Origin: Amia ocellicauda
Taxonomy: Eukaryota > Chordata > Actinopteri > Amiiformes > Amiidae
Direction of reading: 5' to 3'
Assembly (NCBI RefSeq): GCF_036373705.1
Contig: NC_089863.1
Location: 2,497,944-2,561,943, forward strand
DNA: 64,000 bases
In this document: piece by piece, positions 23,687 through 32,169 of the stretch
How positions within the stretch are numbered: the stretch's first letter is position 1
Layout: the number at the start of each line of letters is the position of its first letter
Position numbers and translations under genes: made by a program
Notes under the pieces: generated by a model
What the model was told of the DNA's origin: nothing
The model's input: only the letters and a program-made list of their open reading frames with translations
Databases searched by the model: none

Positions 23687-23759
23687 GCCCCAGTGGCCTA
23701 ATGGATAAGGCACTGGCCTCCTAAGCCAGGGATTGTGGGTCCGAGTCCCATCTGGGGTG
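23687..23759 (+). tRNA. tRNA-Arg(CCT), unit 14, T-loop variant
   Basis: Full length with CCT. The T-loop is TCCGAGT, shared with unit 13. Confidence 0.85.
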
Positions 23760-23909
23760 ATGCCTGCCTTGCTTCTGCACACAATTGGTTATTCTCTGTG
23801 GGCTCTTGTCGTTTTTTCGTTCTGCTCATATCCTATTCACGAATTGCATCTGGGGAAAGTTGGGAACTGCGCCGATTGAACCGGGAAACATAGACATTAA
23901 AAGATATCC

Positions 23910-23981
23910 TGGAGATGCCAAGGATTGATCTCGGGACCTCATACATGCAAAGCATGCGCTCTACCACTGAGCTACATCCCC
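23910..23981 (-). tRNA. tRNA-Ala(TGC), unit 14
   Basis: TGC anticodon. One T-stem pair is now G:T. Confidence 0.85.
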
Positions 23982-24013
23982 ACCACCAGCATGTGTTTCC
24001 TTCAACAGCAAAC

Positions 24014-24211
24014 AAACAATCCAACAGAGAAAGAAAAGAGTTGCACTGTCGTTCCTTGAGTCTCAAAGCATGCTACGACGCTGTTCCTAGCGTTGCCCAA
24101 TGGCACACAACACCAACAAGTAAACAATGCAACACAGAAAGAAAAGAGTTGCACTGTCGTTCCTTGAGTCTCAAAGCATGCTACGACGCTGTTCCTAGCG
24201 TTGCCCAACGG
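24014..24211. repeat. 108-bp subrepeat block, 2 copies (unit 14)
   Basis: The shortest block. It explains the 1528-bp unit. Confidence 0.95.
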
Positions 24212-24691
24212 TACAATATGTGGATGACATGGGCAAGGAGAAGGAGAAAGAAGCTACTGTGCGCTGGACAATGGATGACACGTAACGCAAGGATCAGTTT
24301 CTCCCAGAAACAGCGTGTGGGCGCATCCACTGTGAATAGTGAAGGAGAGGACGACATTGCAGCGACGCACGTGGGTGCGTCATTTTCACTTCTCGGGATC
24401 AAGTCATAGACCGCCTGTTGCCAAAAATCACACTGTCAGGGCCAGGTGTGATACATAGAAGTTACACGCACTAACGCCGAGCTACAGCCTCTACTATGCT
24501 GAGTGTTGCTTTGAGGGTACAGGGACTAAAGAATGACATGTTGAAGTCAATTAATCAAAGACTAAATACATGTGCATTGATGTGTTTCTTGCAACATTGA
24601 TTGTCAGCTCCATGTCAGCACAGTCCTCAACTCGTGTTGTCCTTGTCGGCAGAACAGGTGTGAGTGTGTTCCTGGGTGGTAAAAGATCCCT

Positions 24692-24774
24692 TGGCAGAAG
24701 TGGGATTCCATCCCAAGCATCCAGTGAAGACTGCGAGCTGAAAGCAGCGCCTCAGACCACTCAGCCATCCTGAC
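24692..24774 (-). pseudogene. Degenerate tRNA-Leu(CAG), unit 15
   Basis: Identical to the copy at 318-400, although the surrounding unit is truncated. Confidence 0.8.
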
Positions 24775-24852
24775 TTGTGCGGCTGTGTTTAAATGGAGTC
24801 AATCCCGACGTAATCGACAACAGTGGAAATCACAATGGAGTTGTTGTATTTG

Positions 24853-24862
24853 GCCGAAATAG
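24853..24862 (+). pseudogene. tRNA-Phe 5' stub, unit 15
   Basis: Only the first 10 nt (GCCGAAATAG) remain. The sequence then switches to a long terminal repeat. The rest of the gene is not found anywhere downstream in the window. Confidence 0.9.
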
Positions 24863-24863
24863 A

Positions 24864-25719
24864 TGTGAGAAAGGCAGCTCTTTTCCAAAGTGTGCACATT
24901 GTTTTTAATGGAGGGTCACTTGCTATTCATCTGAGGCACCTGGTGCTGATGCCGGTTCTAGTGTGTCTGCTAATGTTGGCTTCACACTCATTTTAACAAA
25001 TGGCAAGAATAAAAAATGAACTTGGGACAGGTATGTGTCAGAAGCACCTCAGTGTGCTTTAGTTGATCGCTATTGAGTCTGAACTGGTCTGAGAGCTGGA
25101 CTTTGATGGCATACTAGTGACTGAATTGTCAAGACGAAATCAAGATAAAGTACGACCTAAGGTAAGATGCACATGTATTTATGTTGACATGCTGTTAGGC
25201 TCCCTGCAGGTATGTACTGTATGATTTAATTCCTATTTAAGTCCTATTGAGTTGTCCAGTATTGCATCTGATGCAGGACAGTGTCCTGTCTGGATGCCAA
25301 AGATATTATATTTGCACCATTGTTGCAGCAAGATTATATAACCCATGTACGAATTTAAGTGTTTTGTATTGCTCCGGAGAGGACAGGTGCAGTAGTTCTG
25401 TGTAGCTGATTTTTTTGAAAAACATTTTCATCCAAGGCCATAGAGAACACAGAAGACAGAGAAGTGTGATAAAGTTTAGGGCACCTCATAGAAGTTATGC
25501 AGTTATCCAGCAACCAAAGGCAGTCATCTTGTATATGGTAGTATGTTCTTTAGAAAACTTTAGATGTGTCTTGCCGACTGACCATCTCCGGAGCGCATTG
25601 CAGTAGCTGAATAAACTATTTTGGTAGTATTTCAGTTAAATCAGGTCCTGAGTATTCCTTGTCTGCATATTAATTGAGGGAGTAAATTTCTCTCTATCAT
25701 TTGGTGCCGAAAACCGGGA
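24864..25719 (+). mobile_element. LTR and primer-binding site of a tRNA-Phe-primed retroelement (fossil)
   Basis: An 836-bp candidate 5' LTR (24864-25699) starts TGTGAG, ends ATCA, and contains AATAAA at 25610. After a TT spacer comes an 18-nt primer-binding site, TGGTGCCGAAAACCGGGA (25702-25719), complementary to the 3' end of tRNA-Phe plus CCA. Retroelements with this primer are known (for example HERV-F). No gag-pol coding and no second LTR are recognised downstream, so the copy is incomplete. The left end sits inside a tRNA-Phe gene. The family (retrovirus-like or Ty3-like) cannot be told from these parts. Confidence 0.75.
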
Positions 25720-26280
25720 GCCAACATATTCTCTGTACAGATATCAACAAAGCAAAGTAAGAACCATTATTTTTCTGCCTTTTAGGAATTAGAGAGAGTG
25801 ATGTGCGTTCAGACAGTTGACGGCCATCAGGAGTAAAATTTGTTGGATTGAGCAGACCTGGGATAACATGGGGGGTGTCGTCTGGCAGAGTCAAGTGTCC
25901 TCTGTCAGAGAGATGTTTGTATTGTCTTAGTATTGTCCTTCTCCCTGTTAAAGTTGAAGTGTCCTTTGTAGAGAGAGTGTTGTTTGTGTGTGTGTGAGCG
26001 GTCGCTTTTGTGTGAGAGTGTCCAGATAGAGATTCAGGCTATGGTACAACCTGTAAATACTCTGTGTCTTTTGTGTGTGTCTGGAATTTGGAGGGAGTGC
26101 AGCCAGTGATCATACATCACTGAAACAGTCTGCAGGGGACTCTGTACACAGCAGCTAAATTCAGTGGTTGTGATCAGGTGATTTCTGATGTACATGTACA
26201 TTTTCAATTGTCCATGGAGGGTTGACAAAGACAAAAAAAAAATTCCGAACCCATCGGACATCTAAGAAAAAACTATGACC
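25720..26280. other. Unassigned stretch after the primer-binding site
   Basis: No open frame of note. It may be leader sequence of the preceding retroelement. GT-rich patches lie near 25980. Confidence 0.4.
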
Positions 26281-26590
26281 GACCAGTCAGTCGTCCACAT
26301 AATTGAGGACTACACGGACCCCCTGGCAATGCAAGGGGACTAACACAACATCCATCCACTTGGACAAAGTGCGAGGAGCAAGCGACATTCCGAAGGGGAG
26401 AACAGCAAATTTGAACTTGAAACTTCCTGTGTGCCTGAGCTGTGCCCGGCTGCCAGGGTCGGGGCTGTTGCCTGGGTTGTGCTGCAATGGGGTAAACCCG
26501 GGCCAGCTGCAGGGACTGCTCTCTCTCCTGGAGGGTGCGTATGAGCATCTGGCCGCTGTAAGGGCATCTCAACTTTGCATCATGGACTGA
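26281..26590 (-). mobile_element. DIRS-type retroelement fragment, reverse transcriptase (fossil)
   Basis: The minus strand encodes VLPFGMSLAPRTLSKWMDV, followed by the catalytic-box region LNYVDD. This is the pattern of tyrosine-recombinase (DIRS-like) retroelement reverse transcriptases. Only about 300 bp survive and the fragment is broken. It is bounded on the left by unassigned DNA and on the right by L1 sequence. Confidence 0.7.
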
Positions 26591-26599
26591 GTATAATTT

Positions 26600-29260
26600 G
26601 CTTTGATTAAATGGAGCTGTTCTGGAGTATATCCTACAGATAAGATTAAACTGCAGCAGTCTATAGCAGCTGATAAATTAAAATGTTTGAGCATCGTTAC
26701 AAGTTCTTTCCCATTCCCCTTCCTCAAAAATATAGACTAAATTGTCCTCCCATCTGAGCCTCACCCTCAGCCCCTCACCCCCCAAGCAGCCCTGTAGGCC
26801 CAAGTATACAGAGGAGACAAATCCCCTGCTCTCCTTCCTGCTGTGTATTATGTTGTCTATTGGAAGCAGTAAGATAGATAAGAGGTGTCCTCCCTGTTGT
26901 ACACTGAATATAATGCCTGACCTGTAGATATTTGAAAAAGTGTGTCTGAGGAAGCAGGAACTGGGAGGCCAGCTGCCCAAATGTCATAAGTGTACCTTTA
27001 ATATACAGATGTCCAAATGTGTGAATAATTTTCGTATACCAGATTTGAGTGACTCCATCTCTTAGAGCTTTAGGTAGGCAAGGGTTGGCATGAAATGGGG
27101 TAGATAAGTATAATGGCTTGAAGCATCCTATTCTGTTGCGTATTTAATCAAAAACTGTATCCAAGTGTCTAACAAAAGGGCTGTCTGTGAGGGGTTTGAG
27201 GGATTGCAGCGAGTCTATATATGGAGGCCAGTGACAAAGAGGAAAGATGCTGCTCTTATATTTGGTTCCAACAAGGGGTATTTATTAAATTAGTTTGCCA
27301 CAGCTAGACAGTTCAGTAATACACTGGTAGTCCCAGCCCACCCTCATATGGTTTACTTAGTGTTCTTCCTCTTAGAGGCTTACCCCTCCATAGGAAGCAT
27401 GAGGTTATTTTATTTAGCTGAAAACATTTTTGGGACATGTATAGGTAGAGTTTGAAAGAAATACAAAAATTTTGGTAGTACATTCATTTTAATACAGTCA
27501 ACAGTCAACGATTTCCATCCATCCAATTCTTCCTCAATTGGTATTTCCAGAGGAGTGTAATTAAGTTGGTATGTGTAGAACCGTCTCAGAAATCAGTGGA
27601 GAAGTCGCGGAGACAAAGCAAACAGAACTTTAATCGAGCCGGCTCGGAAGCCCCACGTCAGAAATAATTCCTTCAGTGAGACTTAATGTTTACAAACATG
27701 AGTACAACTTTATAGGAAAAATGACGTAACATCTTTTGGCCGTTCATCCAATCAGAAGATACAGGTCCGAGTCCGTTTTTGATCTGTCCTCCCGTGAAGA
27801 GGTGATGGATACAAAAAGCAGATGTCCGTCTTTGATGTGCACTAGGAAGATGCGATCCCACGGTGGTCATTTACCTAGTGTCAATCGCTCGTTAACAGAA
27901 ACAATTCCTGCCTATCTGGAGAAACGATTAAGTCATAAACACATTCACAGCAGACATCTGTAGGCTATTTCGGCACTGTGTGATCTTTCATTACTGACAG
28001 GAGATTCTAACAAACCAACCTTGTTGACCCTTTACTTGTCCTGCTAAATCTAATCTGCTCAGTCTGTATACAAACTACTTCTAATGCTAGTATTAATATA
28101 AAACATTATATAATTATCACAAAACACTTTCTTCAACATCCTATACAGAGTCTTCAGTATGTTTCACTTACTTTGCTGGGAATCTGCAATCCTAAATAAG
28201 TGAGTTTGTGGGGGGCCCATGCCAAGGGAGAGTCAAGATGTGATCACTCCCCTGCATATGTATTAAGTGGCATAACAACACTTTTTTAAATATTAATTTT
28301 GTAGCCAGAGAAAGATCCATATTCCTGGATATATCAAAAATAACAAAATATCTTTAGCATACAGGGAGATTTTATGACAGTGATCACCTATCTGGACACC
28401 AGAGAGATTGGAATTGGATCTGATTGCTACAGCTAGGGGCTCTAGGGGCAGACATGCCTAGTTCCATGTGATAAGGGAAACTGGGGTGACATATTGGAAT
28501 TATTGAGTTATTGATCCTTTGGTTGTGTATATAACATTTAAATCAATTGTGTTAGTTAAAGACCAATATTCTTCTTTTTTAAATGGCAAAGAGACCCATT
28601 CAACACGGTCAAAGGCCTTCTTGGCATCGAGGGAGACCACTCTGGACTGTGAATGTCCTTAAGAAAATAAATATACGCTGATTCTGGTAGAAAAGTTCAT
28701 TTCTTGCTCAGGCAACCCGAAGTTTAAAAACTTAATCATCACAGCCCTTGGTCATTCACCTTCAGCCGGCCGAGCTGTGAGCGTACGATGTGCTCTCTCA
28801 GTTATGATTGCCTTTGGTAAGTGCTTTGGTCCGAGTAGCTCTGGAAGAAAGGTTTCGAAAAAGGCTGATGCATTTGAGCCCTCCACTCCCTCAGGTAATT
28901 CAATGAGCCGAAGATTTGAACATCTGGATCTATTTTCTAGATGGCCAAGCTATTCTCTCAAGTAGGTGTTCTCTCCACTCTCCCGGTTTGGATTGTTCAT
29001 CCGCCAGGGCCCCAATACGCGTCTCGGCCTCACTTAATCTAGATGTTATTTGATTTACAGATATTTGAATTTTATCCAGTTTTCTCTCAACTGGATTCAT
29101 TTTTGAATTAATTAGAGATGATAAATTGGACTTACAGGAATGTACGGCACACCATATCATGTTAAGATTCACTTCTGCCGGTGGTTGATTTTCTTCTAGG
29201 CTCACAAATGGCGGCGAAGGAGTAAGAGATTCCGACATAAGCATCTCTTCCTAATCTTTT
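26600..29260 (-). mobile_element. L1-type LINE remnant, internally deleted
   Basis: Reading leftwards on minus: ORF1p-like coiled coil at about 29244-28930 (SRLSEAETRIGALADEQ then REHLLERIAWPSRK) continuing degenerate to about 28740; reverse-transcriptase motif VVSLDAKKAFDRVEW at 28648-28590; KLTYLGLQIPSK near 28200; then SLTVDCIKMNVLPKF near 27500; and the C-terminal ORF2 motif MTFGQLASQFLLPQTHFFKYLQ at 26987 and below. The endonuclease and 5' reverse-transcriptase part are missing between ORF1 and ORF2. Frames carry several stops and shifts. A separate insertion splits ORF2 at about 27572-28138. Confidence 0.8.
27572..28138 (-). mobile_element. Probable solo LTR nested in the L1 (fossil)
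   Basis: About 567 bp interrupts the L1 ORF2 homology. It runs from TGTGTAGAACC to TTCAACA. Read on minus it has TATAAAG near 27712 and ATTAAAG near 27630, an LTR-like layout of promoter then polyadenylation signal. Clear target duplications were not identified, so the ends are approximate and the family is unknown. Confidence 0.5.
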
Positions 29261-29361
29261 CCATTCAAAGTTGTGTTTTGCCTTATCTATCCTTTAACAT
29301 ATTGTGAGCCTGGGAATATCTTATATTAAATGCTTCTATCAAAATTATGCTACAGCATCTG

Positions 29362-30583
29362 CACTCACCTAAAGGATTATTAGGAACACCATACTAATAC
29401 TGTGTTTGACCCCCTTTCACCTTCAGAACTGCCTTAATTCTACCTGGCATTGATTCAACAAGGTGCTGAAAGCATTCTTTAGAAATGTTGGCCCATATTG
29501 ATAGGATAGCATCTTGCAGTTGATGGAGATTTGTGGGATGCACATCCAGGGCACGAAGCTCCCGTTCCACCACATCCCAAAGATGCTCTATTGGGTTGAG
29601 ATCTGGTGACTGTGGGGGCCAGTTTAGTACAGTGAACTCATTGTCATGTTCAAGAAACCAATTTGAAATGATTCGACCTTTGTGACATGGTGCATTATCC
29701 TGCTGGAAGTAGCCATCAGGGGATGGGTACATGGTGGTCATAAAGGGATGGACATGGTCAGAAACAATGCTCAGGTAGGCCGTGGCATTTAAACGATGCC
29801 CAATTGGCACTAAGGGGCCTAAAGTGTGCCAAGAAAACATCCCCCACACCATTACACCACCACCACCAGCCTGCACAGTGGTAACAAGGCATGATGGATC
29901 CATGTTCTCATTCTGTTTACGCCAAATTCTGACTCTACCATCTGAATGTACAGAACAGAAATCGAGACTCATCAGACCAGGCAACATTTTTCCAGTCTTC
30001 AACTGTCCAATTTTGGTGAGCTTGTGCAAATTGTAGCCTCTTTTTCCTATTTGTAGTGGAGATGAGTGGTACCCGGTGGGGTCTTCTGCTGTTGTAGCCC
30101 ATCCGCCTCAAGGTTGTACGTGTTGTGGCTTCACAAATGCTTTGCTGCATACCTCGGTTGTAACGAGTGGTTATTTCAGTCAAAGTTGCTCTTCTATCAG
30201 CTTGAATCAGTCGGCCCATTCTCCTCTGACCTCTAGCATCAACAAGGCATTTTCGCCCACAGGACTGCCGCATACTGGATGTTTTTCCCTTTTCACACCA
30301 TTCTTTGTAAACCCTAGAAATGGTTGTGCGTGAAAATCACAGTAACTGAGCAGATTGTGAAATACTCCGACCGGCCCGTCTAGCACCAACAACCATGCCA
30401 CGCTCAAAATTGCTTAAATCACCTTTCATTCCCATTCAGACTTTCAGTTTGGAGTTCAGGAGATTGTCTTGACCAGGACCACACCCCTAAATGCATTGAA
30501 GCAACTGCAATGTGATTGGTTGGTTAAATAATTGCATTAATGAGAAATTGAACAGGTGTTCCTAATAATCCTTTAGGTGAGTG
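29362..30583 (-). mobile_element. Tc1/mariner element 1
   Basis: Terminal inverted repeats of about 29 bp start CACTCACCTAAAGGATTATT and end with the complement, followed by TA at 30584. The left flank no longer shows TA. Length is 1222 bp. Inside is a dead DD34E transposase gene on minus. Fish genomes carry many such elements. Confidence 0.92.
29394..30435 (-). pseudogene. Tc1 transposase pseudogene
   Basis: Read from 30435 leftwards: N-terminal helix-turn-helix part (LSNFERGMVVGARRAGRSIS) ending at a TGA about 32 codons in, then the second DNA-binding domain. The catalytic core follows, with WSDESRF (first Asp), QQDNAPCHK (second Asp) and [12 protein letters not shown] (Glu), the DD34E spacing of Tc1 transposases. 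A frameshift lies just after the first catalytic Asp, where the open frames at 30273-29935 and 30029-29394 overlap. It ends near the left repeat with VLKVKGGQTQY. It no longer makes a transposase. Confidence 0.9.
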
Positions 30584-30658
30584 TATATAAGAAGCACAGC
30601 TCTATGGAGAGTTTAGCAACACGTCTGTCTACAGTGGCCATCTTACTCCTACTCTCCT

Positions 30659-30806
30659 ACTAGGCAAGGCTGTCCTTTATCTCCACTTCTTTTTGCCCTT
30701 GCAATTGAGCCACTTGCAGCTTCATTGTGTTGTAGCCAAATGTGTGGGGGGTGGTCCATGTAGGAGTAAAACAAAAGGTATCCCTTTATGCTGATGATCT
30801 TCTGTG
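30659..30806 (+). mobile_element. L1 reverse-transcriptase fragment
   Basis: The plus strand encodes TRQGCPLSPLLFALAIEPLA and, after one frameshift, GVVHVGVKQKVSLYADDLL, the L1 fingers/palm region with the YADD catalytic box. It abuts the last zinc finger of the minus-strand gene at about 30806, and the antisense of this scrap supplies that gene's last codons and stop. Confidence 0.85.
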
Positions 30807-32169
30807 TGACTGTGCTGGTGTGTGTTGAGGCTAGCTACATGAGAGAAACTCTTCCCACACTGGCCACAGCTGAATGGTCTCTCTCCTGTGTGACTGCGCT
30901 TGTGTATGTTGAAGCTAGATACATGGGAGAAACTCTTCCCACACTGGGCACAGCTGAACGGTCTCTCTCCTGTGTGACTGCGCTTGTGTATGTTGAGGCT
31001 AGATGCATGGGAGAAACTCTTCCCACACTGGACACAGCAGTACGGTCTTTCTCCTGTGTGAATGCGATGGTGATCTTTGAGGACAGATGCCCGAGAGAAA
31101 CTCTTCCCACACTGGGCACAGCTGAACGGTCTCTCTCCTGTATGAATGTGCTGGTGTTCGTTGAGGTGTGATGCATGACTGAAACTCTTTCCACATTGGG
31201 AACAGATGAACGGTCTCTCTCCTGTGTGAATGCGCTGGTGCGTGTTGAGGCTAGATGCATGGGAGAAACTCTTCCCACACTGGGCACAGCAGTACGGTCT
31301 TTCTCCTGTGTGAATGCGCTGGTGTGCTTTGAGGATAGATGCCCGCGAGAAACTCTTCCCACACTGCACACAGCAGTACGGTCTCTCTCCTGTGTGAATG
31401 CGCTGGTGATCACTGAGGTGTGATGCTTGAGAGAACCTCTTTCCACACTGGATACATACCAACGGTTTCTCTCTGCACTTCCTACACTGGGGCTGGCGAT
31501 GGGGACACTGTGATGATGAGCTCTCCCCACTCACTGCATTGTCACTCCCCCCACTGAGTCCTGTCCTCAAGTCAGCAGTCTCTGTGTCACACTGGCCAGC
31601 TACAGGGAGCTCATGCCACAGGTCCCAGGCGCTGTCTGTAATATTCTCAATTTTGAGATGACTGAGTGCGTCTCTGAAGGGAGTCTGTGTCCTCGGCTCC
31701 ACTCTGTAAACACACTTCAGTGTGTCGTCCTCTGTTTTGATGTGATCAGACAGCAGACTGGGTCCACACTGTGTTCTGGGAGAGCCCGGCTCAGCACCAG
31801 CTGCACTGGGTCCACACTCAGATCCCAGAGACTGGGTCCTGCAGAGATCCGCAGTGTGGGTGCAGTCCAGCTCAGGGTCGCTCTTTCTGAGCTTTGGCAT
31901 GACCTTTGACCCTGCAGTGTCAGATCCCAGTGCCCCGAGTCCCTGTGTCGACCCCTCAGTGTGTGGCTCTGCCATGTGGCCAGACTCCTGTCCCCTGAGC
32001 TCCTCCTCACTCTGTCTGCTCCTGAGCTGCTCACTCAGCCCCTGGGTGTCTTCAGTAGCTGTGGGCTCTGTGTCCTGCCTCAGACTGGAGTCCCACTCCT
32101 GCTCCCAGTGCTGCTGCTCAGTGGGAGCCCTTTCCCCAGAGTCAGGGAGAGCGCTGGCCTCTACAGCTC
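30722..32169 (-). CDS. C2H2 zinc-finger protein, main exon (left paralogue)
   Basis: A probable nuclear DNA-binding transcription regulator. The exon begins after a splice acceptor (CTCTCCCCCAG) at 32170, with the frame open 64 codons upstream of the first ATG at 31975, so upstream exons should exist. The N-terminal part is acidic and Ser/Thr-rich ([19 protein letters not shown]). It is followed by eight tandem C2H2 fingers (CxxC...HxxxH) joined by TGERP linkers, from about codon 235 to codon 456 of the exon. Finger tips vary while the backbone [20 protein letters not shown] is nearly constant. The last about 27 residues, from EDHQHKGIPF onward, are antisense L1 sequence, so the native C-terminus was lost. 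No KRAB, BTB or SCAN domain is seen. Its paralogue lies inverted at 57178-58697. The 5' exons were not found. Confidence 0.85.

Larger units (their letters stand above)
1..24862. repeat. Tandem tRNA-gene array, 14 complete units plus a truncated 15th
   Basis: Near-identical units begin at 1, 1726, 3465, 5100, 6838, 8581, 10320, 12275, 14019, 15648, 17391, 19239, 20881, 22847 and 24375. Gene order in each is Leu(-), Phe(+), Arg(+), Ala(-), then 108-bp subrepeats. Unit lengths run from 1528 to 1966 bp and follow the subrepeat number. The window opens inside the array, so its left end is unseen. Units 12-14 are visibly more diverged and unit 15 stops inside tRNA-Phe. Tandem polymerase III tDNA repeats of mixed isotype are known in Xenopus laevis and zebrafish. 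The sequence shows the array directly. Whether all copies are transcribed is not visible. Confidence 0.97.

Noticed and set aside
30835-31530. 231-codon second minus frame inside the zinc-finger gene
   Set aside because: Out-of-frame shadow of the repeated fingers. The C2H2 frame explains the region.
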